Origin: Kitasatospora indigofera
Lineage (GTDB): Bacteria > Actinomycetota > Actinomycetes > Streptomycetales > Streptomycetaceae
Assembly (NCBI RefSeq): GCF_014655955.1
Contig: NZ_BNBO01000001.1
Location: 82,617-146,616, forward strand
DNA length: 64,000 nt
Reading direction: 5' to 3'
The translations under genes and the position numbers were made by a program. Of the stretch, positions 54,659-64,000 are shown one piece after another. The notes below the pieces were generated by a model. That model made no database searches and was not told where the DNA came from. It saw only the letters and a list, made by a program, of their open reading frames with translations. The first letter of the stretch is position 1. Each line of letters opens with the position of its first letter.

Positions 54659-55381
54659 CTATCCGAGGCCGCGGGCGTCCTGCTTCAGCGCGGTGTCGAC
54701 GGTCAGCGCGGTCGCCACGACCAGGCTGAGCAGCGGGTCGGCGAGCGGGCGGTGGATCTGCAGGACGTAGTTGTCGGCCGTGGTGAACATCGTCTTCGCC
54801 AGGCCTTCCCAGGTCTTGGTGATCCGGGCGATCTCGGTGTCCGTCTCGTCGACGATGGAGAAGTTCCAGGCCCGCCAGTTCTCGGCCTTGACGGCGCCGA
54901 TCTTCTGGCCGCCGACCTCCAGCGCGAAGTTGATCTTCCCGATGGCGTTCTGCTGAACGATCTGGCCGACCTCCTGGCCGTCCGGACGCTGCACGATCAC
55001 CCGCGACTTGATGAACTTCGCCGGGCGGGTGAGCAGCAGCACCGGCGTGCCCTGCGCGTCGCGGATCTCCAGCTTGTGGGTCAGGTACTGGTCGATGGAG
55101 AAGAGCAGCCGGATCACCTTGCGCAGGCCGCTCTGGCCGACCTGGACCACCGAGCCCAGCGTGCCGCCCTGCTGGTCGAAGACCGAGTACTCGTTGGTCA
55201 GCTCGATCAGCTTGGCCTTCTGGTTCACCACCAGGACCGGCTCGGAGAAGAGGGTGCCACCGCCACCGGTGACCGGTCCGATGCCCGCCTGCTGCTGGAC
55301 CTGGCGCTGCACCTTGGCGGATTCGCCGGCCGGAGCGGTCTGCTGGGCGGGGATGCCGGGGGTGTTCGTGTTCTGGGACAT
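54659..55381 (-). CDS. Phospholipid scramblase-related (LURP-one-like) protein
   Basis: A 240-residue protein. The Gln-rich N-terminus (residues 1-35) is followed by a LURP1/tubby-like beta-barrel: LFSEPVLVVNQKAKLIELTNEYSVFDQQG, LEIRDAQGTPVLLLTRP, then VQRPDGQEVGQIVQQN and WNFSIVDETDTEIARI. A hydrophobic helix close to the C-terminus (DPLLSLVVATALTVDTAL) may bury in the barrel or in membrane. Role in actinomycetes is unknown. ATG at 55379-55381. Confidence 0.9.
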   Translation of the reverse strand: MSQNTNTPGIPAQQTAPAGESAKVQRQVQQQAGIGPVTGGGGTLFSEPVLVVNQKAKLIELTNEYSVFDQQGGTLGSVVQVGQSGLRKVIRLLFSIDQYLTHKLEIRDAQGTPVLLLTRPAKFIKSRVIVQRPDGQEVGQIVQQNAIGKINFALEVGGQKIGAVKAENWRAWNFSIVDETDTEIARITKTWEGLAKTMFTTADNYVLQIHRPLADPLLSLVVATALTVDTALKQDARGLG

Positions 55382-55742
55382 GGCGGGCAGGCTAGGCCCA
55401 ATCCATCGTGGACAGCTAGATCGTTTTGTCCGGCACCGGGGTCGTCCGGAGCTCGGGATTATGGCCTTGACCAGTGCTTTTGGTTGCCGCGAACGGCAGT
55501 TGACCCGTATTCGGCGGAACGGATGTGGCCGAAGTCACACCCGTCGTCCGCCTGCTCCGTGCTCCCCGGGGCCCGGTCCGGTGCGCACCGCGCCCCGCCG
55601 GACGGCGACGGGGGCGCGGTGGCCGTGGTGGCAGGCCGGCCGCCGCCGTCCCGGTCCGCACGTCTGCCGGGCCGTCACGCGCGGGGGCGGACCGCCGGCG
55701 GGTCGCAGGTGGGCCGGTTCCCGGGCCGGTGGTGGTGGTCGG
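55382..55742. other. 361-bp gap, no gene seen
   Basis: It holds the promoter of the scramblase-like gene on its left (AGCTAGATCGTTTTGTCCGG and CCAGTGCTTTTGG are the least GC-rich parts). On its right it holds the region beyond the cyanophycinase stop. Confidence 0.45.
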
Positions 55743-57032
55743 TCAGTAGACGTACAGGTGGGTGGTGAGGTTGGCGAAGGAGACCGCGCTGCCGCTCTTC
55801 CAGGCCTTGTAGCCGGTGCCCTTGGTGAGGTCGGCCTCGAAGGTGGGGCCGCTCTCGTAGCTGATGCCGTACTGCGTGGTGCTGCGGCCGGCGTTGACGA
55901 GCTCGGTGGCCATGGTGACCATCCGGTAGGCGTGGTCGGTCGGCGAGTCCGGGGAGGAGAACACGTCCGTCCAGCGGGACCCGACGGTGCCGCCGGACGG
56001 TGCGTACGCGGGCTTGGCGGAGGTGCTCGTCCAGGTGCCCGGGGTGTAGGTGTCCCCGCTGGTCAGGTAGCTCCACCTGACGTTGTCGACGGCCCAGTAG
56101 CCGGCCGAGGTGCCGACGGTGGCGTTGCGCAGGTCGAGGACGGAGACCCCGTGGCTGCCGACGACCTTGTCGCTCTCGTTGGCGGCGCCGGGGTTGGTGA
56201 CGACGAGGGCGGTGTCCTCGTCGATGCCGAAGGCCCGGGTGTGCCCGGTGTCGGCGGCCAGGCGGGTGATGCGCCCCTCCCGCCCGCGGGCGGCGAAGTG
56301 GGTGTCGAGCAGGCCGGAGGTGAAGAAGTTGAAGCCGCCCTCCGGCCGGTAGGAGAGGTCGTCGGGGTAGCTGCTGCTGATGCTGGTGGAGGAGCCGTAC
56401 CGCAGGCCGTCCCAGCTCTCGCCGCCGGTGACCATGTCGCGGCCGTTGGCGATGGCGGTGCCCGCGCTGGTGCCCATGATGACGGCGCCGGCGTTGAACC
56501 TGGCCCGGATCGCGGCCAGGGCGGGGGAGTCGGTGTTGTCGCTCTTGAGCAGGGTGGTGACCAGCCGGCTCTGGTCCCCGCCGCCGAAGAAGAACCCGTT
56601 GAGCGAGTTGATCTGGTTGACCACCGAGCTGCCGGCGTTGTTGGAGATGTGGTCCAGGTCGATCGGGATCCACTGCGCGTCGGCCACGTGGTACGTGTTC
56701 CTGAGCAGGTCCGCGTAGTAGGCGCCGTTGCAGACCGAGTTGCTGCAGGTCGCCGGGTCGGAGGCGTTCGGGTCGTTGGCGGGGACGTCGGAGGCGGCGG
56801 TGATGATGCCGATCCGGGCGTTGGAGGCGCCGCCGGCCAGGTTCACGAAGGCGCCGTAGACCTGCGCGTTGTCGGCGGCGATCGCGCCACCGGCCAGCAC
56901 CAGGCTGCCGGTGGGGGTGGCGGCCGCCGCCCCGGTCGCGGGTGCCAGGACGCCCGCGCCGAGAGCGGCCGCGGTCAGGGCGCGGACCGCCGCGCGGCGG
57001 GCGGCGGCGACGGCTGTGGGGGAGAGGGGCAT
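55743..57032 (-). CDS. Secreted cyanophycinase-like serine hydrolase (S51), copy A
   Basis: A 429-residue protein with a signal peptide (ATG 57030-57032; Ala-rich cleavage near residue 38). The S51 marks are GFFFGGGDQ (residues 146-154), the nucleophile Ser189 in GTSAG and DTH (243-245) with the likely catalytic His. Canonical cyanophycinases have a Gln before that His; here it is Thr. Both copies carry an extra Cys-containing block (DPATCSNSxCNGAYYADL). S51 enzymes cut the beta-Asp-Arg polymer cyanophycin; these may cut it or another isopeptide outside the cell. The gene is divergent from the ABC operon at 57370. Confidence 0.88.
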   Translation of the reverse strand: MPLSPTAVAAARRAAVRALTAAALGAGVLAPATGAAAATPTGSLVLAGGAIAADNAQVYGAFVNLAGGASNARIGIITAASDVPANDPNASDPATCSNSVCNGAYYADLLRNTYHVADAQWIPIDLDHISNNAGSSVVNQINSLNGFFFGGGDQSRLVTTLLKSDNTDSPALAAIRARFNAGAVIMGTSAGTAIANGRDMVTGGESWDGLRYGSSTSISSSYPDDLSYRPEGGFNFFTSGLLDTHFAARGREGRITRLAADTGHTRAFGIDEDTALVVTNPGAANESDKVVGSHGVSVLDLRNATVGTSAGYWAVDNVRWSYLTSGDTYTPGTWTSTSAKPAYAPSGGTVGSRWTDVFSSPDSPTDHAYRMVTMATELVNAGRSTTQYGISYESGPTFEADLTKGTGYKAWKSGSAVSFANLTTHLYVY

Positions 57033-57369
57033 GGGTGCTCCATGGGGGAGGGCCTGACGCTCTGTGGGTGCAGGCGGTCAGGCGGGCAGGACCCGCTCCG
57101 AAGGTGGGGCAACTGGCGGGCCTGAAACGGAAGATACAGATCGGCGCGCCAGCTGTGAAGGTGTAATCGGAGTACTGGCTGCCTGGCTGGTCAAGGCCGA
57201 TCCTGTCGGACATGCCCCCGTTACCAACATGAAACAGTCATTACATCTAGCCAATGAAATGACTGATGTGTAATTTCTTCTCGACAGGCAGATCCCGCAC
57301 CCCGGGGTCGCGGTGAGAGCCACCAGGGCTCCCGCCGGACCCGGGTGCATGTGAGAAGAGGTACCTCCC
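57033..57369. other. 337-bp divergent control region of the cyanophycinase-like locus
   Basis: No gene. It separates copy A (minus) from the ABC operon (plus). The dyad at 57240-57274 lies here. The region around 57150-57290 has clearly lower GC than the genes. Confidence 0.6.
57240..57274. promoter_or_regulatory. Candidate operator of the ABC operon
   Basis: ATTACATCTAGCCAA, a 9-base middle, then GATGTGTAAT: the outer parts form an imperfect dyad. The left 15 bp match the site at 48397 with one difference. It lies 96-130 bp upstream of GTG 57370 and about 210 bp upstream of the divergent hydrolase gene. Confidence 0.65.
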
Positions 57370-58332
57370 GTGCTGACCACCCTCCGCGACAGACGCGCCG
57401 CCGCCGTCGCCCTCGCCGCCTGCGGCGCGCTGCTGCTCACCGCCTGCTCCGGCGACGGCGGCTCGTCCGGCGGCGACGCCGGCGCGGCCGCCCAGGCGGT
57501 GACCGTCGCCGGCGTCGAGATCAAGCAGGACGCCGCCCTGCACGCCGCCCTCCCGGACGCCGTCAGGAAGGCCGGCAAGGTGCGGGTCGCCACCGACGTC
57601 CCGTACCCGCCGTTCGAGATGTACATCGCCGAGGGCAAGACGGAGATGACCGGCCTCGACCACGACCTCGGCCAGGCCCTCGGGGCCAAGCTCGGCGTCA
57701 GGTTCGAGTTCACCGCCCAGAAGTTCGACGGCATCGTCCCCGCCATCCAGGCCGGCAAGTACGACGCCGCGATCTCGGCGATCACCGACAACAAGGAGCG
57801 CGAGAAGGTGGTCGACTTCGTCGACTACTCCGCCTCCGGCACCGGCATCCTGGTCGAGGCCGGCAACCCGCACGGCATCGTCACTCTGAACGACCTGTGC
57901 GGCCGCCCGGTGGCCGTGCAGACCGGCACCAACCAGCAGAAGCTCCTCGACAAGCAGCAGGACGCCTGCAAGGCCGCCGGCAGGCCCGCCGTCGACGTCC
58001 AGGCCTTCCCCAAGGACTCCGACGCGCAACTCGCCCTGCGCTCCGCCAAGGTCATCGCCGACGTGCTGACCAAGCCCGCGGCCGGCTGGACCGCCAAGAC
58101 CGCCGACGGCGGCAAGGCCTTCCAGGTGGTGGACGACCCGGCCGCGCCCGGCGGCTACAACGCCTCCCCGAACGGCGTCGCCGTCTCCAAGGACCTGCCC
58201 GGACTCACCGACGCCGTCCAGAAGGCCCTGCAGCAGCTGATCGACGACGGCTCGCTCGCCAAGATCTACGACAAGTACGGCGTCGCCTCCATCGCCGTCG
58301 AGCAGGCCACCAAGAACGGCGCGGTGGACTGA
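57370..58332 (+). CDS. ABC amino-acid transporter, substrate-binding lipoprotein
   Basis: A 320-residue lipoprotein from GTG 57370 (lipobox LTAC, Cys25). The type-II binding fold shows VRVATDVPYPPFEMYIAEG, LDHDLGQALGAKLGV, and FDGIVPAIQAGKYDAAISAITDNKEREKV. It is very like the orphan protein at 47368. The class binds polar or basic amino acids and their derivatives. Its stop is followed by the permease ATG after one base, so they are co-translated. Confidence 0.94.
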   Translation: MLTTLRDRRAAAVALAACGALLLTACSGDGGSSGGDAGAAAQAVTVAGVEIKQDAALHAALPDAVRKAGKVRVATDVPYPPFEMYIAEGKTEMTGLDHDLGQALGAKLGVRFEFTAQKFDGIVPAIQAGKYDAAISAITDNKEREKVVDFVDYSASGTGILVEAGNPHGIVTLNDLCGRPVAVQTGTNQQKLLDKQQDACKAAGRPAVDVQAFPKDSDAQLALRSAKVIADVLTKPAAGWTAKTADGGKAFQVVDDPAAPGGYNASPNGVAVSKDLPGLTDAVQKALQQLIDDGSLAKIYDKYGVASIAVEQATKNGAVD

Positions 58333-58333
58333 G

Positions 58334-59293
58334 ATGGCCGCCTCCCTCCACCCCGCCGCGCAGGTGCGCCGGGCCGACGCCGGCGACCACCCCGGACAGC
58401 TGCGGGCCGTGCCCGTGCGCCACTGGGGCCGCTGGGCCGCCGCCGTGCTCGCCGCCCTCGCCCTGGCCGGCCTGCTCGGCTCCCTCGCCAAGAACCAGAA
58501 CCTGCACTGGGACGTCGTCGGCCACTACCTCGTCGCCGGCCTCATCTTCGACGGCCTGGTCACCACCCTGTGGCTCACCGTGGCCGCCATGGCCGTCGGC
58601 CTCGCGCTCGGCACCCTGGTCGCCGTCATGCGGCTGTCCGCCAACCCCGTCCTGGCCGCCCTGTCCTCACTGTTCGTCTGGGCCTTCCGCGGCACCCCGC
58701 TGCTGGTCCAGATCATCTTCTGGGCCTACGCCGCCGCGCTGTACAAGCACGTGATGATCGGCATCCCGTTCACCACCGTGACCTTCGTCCGGTTCGACAC
58801 CAACAGCCTGCTCACCCCGAGCATCGCCGCCCTGCTCGCGCTGGGCCTCAACGAGGCCGCCTACGCCTCCGAGATCGTCCGCGCCGGCATCCAGTCCGTC
58901 GACCCGGGCCAGCAGGAGGCCGCGCACTCGCTCGGCATGAAGCCCGCCCTGACGATGCGCCGGATCGTCCTCCCGCAGGCCATGAAGGTCATCATCCCGC
59001 CGATGGGCAACGAGACCATCAACATGCTCAAGACCACTGCGTACGTCTCGGTCATCGCCGCCCACGACCTGATGTCCAACATCCAGGACGTGTACGCCCA
59101 GAACTACCAGGTCATCCCGATGCTGGTGGTCGCCGCCCTCTGGTACCTCGCGCTCACCACCCTGCTGAGCGGACCGCAGGCCTGGCTGGAGCGCCGCTAC
59201 GGACGCGGCACCGCCCGCGCCGCCCAGGTCCCGCCCCTGCGCCGCCTGTTCACCGGCGTCGCCGGCCGCCTCACCACCGAACGGAAGGGCTGA
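58334..59293 (+). CDS. ABC amino-acid transporter, permease
   Basis: A 319-residue integral protein of the HisMQ/GlnP type. About 45 soluble residues come first. Then come five or six helices, with [13 protein letters not shown] and the EAA loop ([23 protein letters not shown]), which docks on the ATPase. One gene only, so it acts as a homodimer. It has no good ribosome site of its own and depends on coupling to the binding-protein gene. Confidence 0.94.
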   Translation: MAASLHPAAQVRRADAGDHPGQLRAVPVRHWGRWAAAVLAALALAGLLGSLAKNQNLHWDVVGHYLVAGLIFDGLVTTLWLTVAAMAVGLALGTLVAVMRLSANPVLAALSSLFVWAFRGTPLLVQIIFWAYAAALYKHVMIGIPFTTVTFVRFDTNSLLTPSIAALLALGLNEAAYASEIVRAGIQSVDPGQQEAAHSLGMKPALTMRRIVLPQAMKVIIPPMGNETINMLKTTAYVSVIAAHDLMSNIQDVYAQNYQVIPMLVVAALWYLALTTLLSGPQAWLERRYGRGTARAAQVPPLRRLFTGVAGRLTTERKG

Positions 59294-59297
59294 ACCG

Positions 59298-60058
<761 letters not shown>

Positions 60059-60062
<4 letters not shown>

Positions 60063-61267
60063 GCGCCCCCGCCCGCAGCGCCGTCACCGCCGCCGAGCTG
60101 CTCCCGCTCGCCGAAGCCGCACTGCCCCGCTACCTGGCCGAGCTCGCCGAACTCGTCGCCGTCGACTCCGGCTCCTACAGCCCGCACGGCGTCAACCGGG
60201 TCGCCGACCTCCTCGCGACCCGCCTGCACGGGCTGGGCTTCACCGTCGAGCGCACCCGGCCCGACCCCGGGCACGGGGCGCCGGTGGGCGACGTCCTGGT
60301 GGCCCGCCGCACCGGCCGGCTCACCGCCGCGGCCGGCGGCCGGCGGATCCTGCTGGCAGGCCACATGGACACCGTCTTCGAGGACGGCACCGCCGCCGAA
60401 CGGCCGTTCGCCATGGTCGGCGCCATCGCCCACGGGCCCGGCGTCAGCGACGACAAGGGCGGCCTGCTGGCCGGTCTGACCGCCGTCGAGATCCTGCTGC
60501 GGGCCGGCTGGGACGACTGCGCCGAGCTGGTGCTGATCGCCACCCCGGACGAGGAGATCGGCTCGCCGGCCAGCCGCCCGGTGACCGAACGCGTCGCCGC
60601 CGGAGCGGACTACGCGCTCGCCCTGGAGTGCGCCCGGGAGAACGGCGACCTGGTGACCGGGCGCAAGGGCGTCGCCGACCTCCAGCTCGTCGTCACCGGG
60701 CGGGCCGCCCATGCCGGCATCGAGCCGGAGCGCGGGGCCAACGCGGCGCTCGCCGCGGCGCACCACGTCGTCGCCCTCCAGGAGCTCAACGGCCGCTGGC
60801 CCGGCGTCACCGTCAACGTCGGCGTGCTGCGGGCCGGCACCCGCCCCAACATCGTCTGTCCCGAGGCCGAACTGCGGATCGAGGTCCGGGCCGGCACCAC
60901 CGCGGGCCTGCACCTGGCGGCCGACGCCGTGCGCGCGCTCGCCGCCCGCGAGGTCGTGCCCGGCACCACCACGACCGTCGTCCAGGTCGACCTCTGCCCG
61001 CCGATGGAGGACACCCCGGCCGCCCGGGCGATGTACGCCGTCGCCCGCGGCGCGGCGGCCGACCTCGGCGTGACCGTCGGCGCCGCGGCCACCGGGGGAG
61101 TGGGTGACGCCAACCTGATCGCCGGGACGGGGGTACCCACGCTGGACGGCCTCGGACCGGTCGGCGGGGCCGACCACACCCCGCAGGAGTGGCTCGACAC
61201 CTCCACCGTGCCGACCCGCGTCGCCATCCTGGCCGCCACCGTCGCCCGGCTCGGCCGGGAGTCCTGA
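60059..61267 (+). CDS. M20-family metallopeptidase (ArgE/CPG2-like)
   Basis: A 402-residue cytoplasmic di-zinc enzyme. The five metal ligands are seen: His in GHMDT, Asp in GVSDDKGG (bridging), Glu in PDEEIGS (after the catalytic Glu), Glu or Asp in ALECAR and His in GGADHTP. The lid domain lies around residues 205-310. The family includes carboxypeptidase G2, ArgE-type deacetylases and dipeptidases. In this operon it would cut a dipeptide or an acylated amino acid after uptake. GTG start overlaps the ATPase stop. Confidence 0.93.
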
Positions 61268-61324
61268 TCGCCGGCAGTCCTGATCCCCGGATGTCCTGAT
61301 CGCCGGCAGCTCTGATCCCGGCAG
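61262..61324. repeat. Four 16-bp tandem units over the M20 stop codon
   Basis: TCCTGATCGCCGGCAG starts at 61262 and 61294 exactly; variants at 61278 and 61310 (the last lacks a base). The first unit contains the TGA stop (61265-61267). Confidence 0.85.
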
Positions 61325-61451
61325 CCGCGAACCCCGGCGCCGGCCCGGATCCGGCCGCCGGAACCGGGGCCGGGCGCGCCACCGCGAGCCTGGCCCCACC
61401 CCCCTCGCGTCCCGTCCCCTTCACCACGTCACCTCTCCTCAGGAGTCCCAC

Positions 61452-62735
61452 GTGTCCCGCAACAGAACGCTCAGAGCCGCCACCGTCGTCGCCGCGGCCT
61501 GCCTGCTCGCCGTCACCGCCGCGCCGGCCGCGTCCGCCACGGCCCCCCGTCCCGGCGGCGGAACGCTGATCCTGGTCGGCGGCGGGCTCAAGGACGTCCG
61601 CATCTACCGGGAGATCGTCGCCAAGGCCGGCGGACACGGGCGGGCCCGGATCGGGGTCCTCACCGCCGCCTCGGTCCCGCCCAGCCAGGACCCGGACGCC
61701 GCCGACCCGGCCACCTGCTCCAACTCCGCCTGCAACGGCGCCTACTACGCGGACCTGTTCAAGCAGTACGGCGCGGCCGACGCCCAGTGGGTCCCGATCG
61801 ACATCGAGCACGTGGCCGCCGCCGACTCCGACGCGGTGGTGGCCCAGGTCGACGCGATGACCGGGTTCTTCTTCGGCGGCGGTGACCAGTACCGCTACGT
61901 CACCAGCCTGCTGCACGGCGCCGCCCACACCGACTCCAAGGTGCTGGCCGCGATCCGCGCCAAGCTCGCCGCCGGAGCCGTCGTCGCCGGGTCCAGCGCC
62001 GGCGCGCAGATCGCCGCCGGCCGCGACATGGTCACCGGCGGCGACAGCTACCAGGCCCTGCGGGACGGCTCCGCTCCCGGCTGGTTCGACGACGCGAGCA
62101 GGCTCGGACACCTGCCCGAGGGAGGGTTCGGGTTCTTCGGTGCCGGACTGATCGACACCCACACGGGCACCGAAGGCCGCGAGGGCCGCGCCCTGCGGCT
62201 GGCCGCCGACACCGGGCACGACCGGGTGTTCGCCCTCGACGAGGACACCGCGGTGGAGGTCGAGCACGTCGGCACCCGTCAGGAGACCCTGCGGGTGCTG
62301 GGAACCCACGGCGTCGCCGTCCTCGACCTGCGCCGCGCCCGCACCCGCACCGGCACGACCGGCTGGTCCGTCGACCACGTCCGCTACAGCTACCTCACCG
62401 ACGGAGACCGCTACGACCCGCGCACCTGGCAGGCCCGGCCGGCCGACGGCAAGAGCCCGCTGCGTCCGGCCGGCACCGCGCCCGTGCCCGCCAACACCGA
62501 CGTCTTCTCCTCCGTCGACAACCCCGACGCCGTCCCGTACTCCTTCAGCGGCACCGCCCGCGCCCTCGTCGCGACCACCGCGCAGCGCAGCGCCACCGCC
62601 ACCACCTACGAGTCGGCACCCGGCTTCCGGGTCACCCTCACCAGGACCGGCGACACCCGCGCCTGGACCACCGACGGCCGCACCGCCGTCTCCCTCACCC
62701 AGCTCGACACGGCCGTCGCCCCGCTCGCTCCCTGA
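61452..62735 (+). CDS. Secreted cyanophycinase-like serine hydrolase (S51), copy B
   Basis: A 427-residue paralogue of copy A (GTG 61452, behind CAGGAG). It has a signal peptide ending near residue 30, the GFFFGGGDQ block (138-146), the nucleophile Ser182 in GSSAG, and DTH at 235-237. It shares the Cys block with copy A. It differs after DTH, where copy A keeps DTHF but B has DTHT, and the Arg pattern of classical cyanophycinase is partly lost. The two copies may cut different parts of one substrate. It is co-oriented with the ABC-M20 operon after a 184-bp gap. Confidence 0.88.
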   Translation: MSRNRTLRAATVVAAACLLAVTAAPAASATAPRPGGGTLILVGGGLKDVRIYREIVAKAGGHGRARIGVLTAASVPPSQDPDAADPATCSNSACNGAYYADLFKQYGAADAQWVPIDIEHVAAADSDAVVAQVDAMTGFFFGGGDQYRYVTSLLHGAAHTDSKVLAAIRAKLAAGAVVAGSSAGAQIAAGRDMVTGGDSYQALRDGSAPGWFDDASRLGHLPEGGFGFFGAGLIDTHTGTEGREGRALRLAADTGHDRVFALDEDTAVEVEHVGTRQETLRVLGTHGVAVLDLRRARTRTGTTGWSVDHVRYSYLTDGDRYDPRTWQARPADGKSPLRPAGTAPVPANTDVFSSVDNPDAVPYSFSGTARALVATTAQRSATATTYESAPGFRVTLTRTGDTRAWTTDGRTAVSLTQLDTAVAPLAP

Positions 62736-62850
62736 CCGCCGATCCGGTCAGGAGGCCCTCCGCGGCCCGGCGCGCCGCTAGGCTGCGGGGATCAGGTCCG
62801 TCCCCGTCCGACCGGGCGGCAGCCGCCGTCCCGCGAAAGGAACACGCACC

Positions 62851-63738
62851 ATGGCCTCCCCCACGCTCGCCGAGGACATCCGGCAGAGGCTCGGCGAGTG
62901 CAGCCCCGCCGAGCGCAAGGTGGGCCGGGTGCTCCTGGCAGGCTGGCCGGCGGCCGGGTTCGAGACCATCGCGACCCTCGCCGAACGCGCCGACGTCAGC
63001 GCGCCCACCGTCCTGCGGTTCGTCACCCGCCTCGGCTACCGCGGTTTCCCCGACTTCCAGACGGCCCTGCGCGCCGAGCTGGACGAACGGCACGCCTCGC
63101 CGCTGACGCTCTACACCGCCGGCGGCTACGGCACCGCGGCGGCGGACGGCGCCGCCGGGGCGGACGCCGGCCCCGCCGCGCTGCTGGGACGCGGCCGCGA
63201 GGTGTTCACCACCGCCGTGGACCGCACCCTCGCCGAAGTGCCGCCGCACGACCTGGAACGCGCCGTTCAGCTGCTGTCCGACCCGAAGCGCCACATCACC
63301 CTCGCGGGCGGACGCTTCACCCACCTGCTGGCCCAGTACCTCGGCCTGCACCTGATGCAACTGCGCGACGAGGTCCGCTTCCTGCCCGACCGCCCGGTCG
63401 AGCGCACCGCGCACCTCGCCTCGATGGGCCGCCGGGACGTCCTGGTCGTGTTCGACTACCGCCGCTACGAGGACGACAAGGTCACCATGGCCGAACTCGT
63501 CCGGGACGCCGGCGGGCGCGTGGTCCTCTTCACCGACACCTGGCTCTCCCCGGTCAGCACCCAGGCCGAGGTCGTCCTCTCCAGCCAGGTCGGCGCCCCG
63601 TCGCCCTACGACAGCCTGGTGCCCACCCTGGCCGTGGTGGAGACCGTCGTCGCGGGCGTCATCACCGCCCTCGGCGAGGCCGCCCACCAGCACATGCAGC
63701 GCGGCGAGGAGACCGCCGAACGGGCCGGCCTCACCTGA
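62851..63738 (+). CDS. RpiR/MurR-family regulator (HTH + SIS)
   Basis: A 295-residue protein from ATG 62851, behind GAAAGGAA. The HTH is at about residues 22-80 (AERKVGRVLLA, FETIATLAERADVSAPTVLRFVTRLGYRGFPDFQ). The SIS domain is at about 125-270 (HITLAGGRFTHLLAQYLGLHLMQL). SIS domains bind phosphosugars or similar ligands. It is the only regulator gene in the locus, so it is the first candidate to bind the dyads at 57240 and 48397. Its ligand is unknown. Confidence 0.92.
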   Translation: MASPTLAEDIRQRLGECSPAERKVGRVLLAGWPAAGFETIATLAERADVSAPTVLRFVTRLGYRGFPDFQTALRAELDERHASPLTLYTAGGYGTAAADGAAGADAGPAALLGRGREVFTTAVDRTLAEVPPHDLERAVQLLSDPKRHITLAGGRFTHLLAQYLGLHLMQLRDEVRFLPDRPVERTAHLASMGRRDVLVVFDYRRYEDDKVTMAELVRDAGGRVVLFTDTWLSPVSTQAEVVLSSQVGAPSPYDSLVPTLAVVETVVAGVITALGEAAHQHMQRGEETAERAGLT

Positions 63739-63841
63739 CAGCGGCGCCACCACCCTTGCACCGCACGGCGCCACGGCCCGCCCGGGGTGCCGGCACCTGC
63801 CGGTCGGGTACCGGTCGGTGGGAGGGCAGCCGGTGCAGGGG

Positions 63842-64000
63842 TCAGGAGTCCGCGGGGGCGGCCGTGGTGTCCGGTTCCGTGGTCTCCGAGTCCCGGGCGG
63901 CCGGCTCCGCGTTCGCCGCCTGAGTGTTCGCCGGCTGTGCGTTCGCCGGCTCCGCGTTCGCCGCCTGAGTGTTCGCCGGCTGTGCGTTCGCCGGCTCCGC
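63842..64000 (-). CDS. C-terminal part of an unknown protein with 15-residue repeats (cut by window end)
   Basis: On the minus strand, 52 codons lead into the TGA at 63842-63844. Two exact copies of EPANAQPANTQAANA are visible, then a Glu/Asp/Thr/Ala-rich acidic tail (ETTEPDTTAAPADS). The 45-bp DNA unit is in frame and repeated almost exactly. The domain in front of the tail lies outside the window, so no function can be given; such tails occur on many surface or cytosolic actinobacterial proteins. Confidence 0.75.
   Translation of the reverse strand, partial: AEPANAQPANTQAANAEPANAQPANTQAANAEPAARDSETTEPDTTAAPADS

Overview
This window is a very GC-rich stretch of a Streptomycetaceae chromosome (Streptomyces or Kitasatospora type). 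The evidence is the codon bias, frequent GTG and TTG starts, a crotonyl-CoA/ethylmalonyl-CoA pathway operon next to psd-pssA, a WhiB-like protein, an SsgA-like sporulation protein, a LitR-type B12 photoreceptor and secreted hydrolases. I saw no rRNA, tRNA, CRISPR array or complete insertion sequence. Left part (1-17.2 kb, core-like): the 3' end of ethylmalonyl-CoA mutase, then a C4 lyase, a MaoC hydratase and an acyl-CoA dehydrogenase; then psd-pssA (phosphatidylethanolamine synthesis); a conserved unknown, a membrane-anchored alpha/beta hydrolase and an XRE-type regulator on the minus strand; then a cobalamin riboswitch followed by five cobalamin genes (cobD, cobQ, a fused chelatase AAA+/VWA subunit, cobO, cobB).

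Middle part (17.2-36.6 kb, accessory): a membrane protein with a PemK/MazF-like tail, a VOC protein with a His/Pro/Gln-rich head, small secreted and unknown proteins, a MITE-like element, a Bax-inhibitor-1 protein, two broken genes (a thioesterase and an alpha/beta hydrolase), a Tat-exported epoxide-hydrolase-like protein, an SsgA-like protein, an ECF sigma factor with a SnoaL-like tail, an aldehyde dehydrogenase, a DHA2 drug exporter, a large LuxR (LAL) regulator, a Wbl protein, an SRPBCC protein, a tyrosine phosphatase and small membrane proteins.

Third part (36.8-47.2 kb): a PH-domain-like membrane protein, two divergent glycosyltransferases, and a candidate light-response module: an iron-sulfur photolyase/cryptochrome coupled to a DUF4383 membrane protein, facing DUF427, a small membrane protein and a LitR/CarH-like MerR-B12 regulator.

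Right part (47.4-64 kb): secreted and nutrient-scavenging functions. There is an orphan amino-acid ABC binding lipoprotein, an SGNH lipase, a secreted alpha-amylase, a TetR-MFS pair, a scramblase-like protein, and a locus with two secreted cyanophycinase-like S51 hydrolases, a complete polar amino-acid ABC transporter, an M20 peptidase and an RpiR regulator. The orphan binding protein and the ABC operon carry nearly the same dyad sequence upstream, which suggests one regulon. I consider this the most novel system here: a candidate route for extracellular breakdown and uptake of an isopeptide polymer or of peptides. The window ends inside a minus-strand gene whose C-terminus is a 15-residue repeat.

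Two themes cross the window. Cobalamin appears three times: a B12 enzyme, riboswitch-controlled B12 synthesis and a B12 photoreceptor. Short tandem repeats also repeatedly sit on or right beside stop codons.
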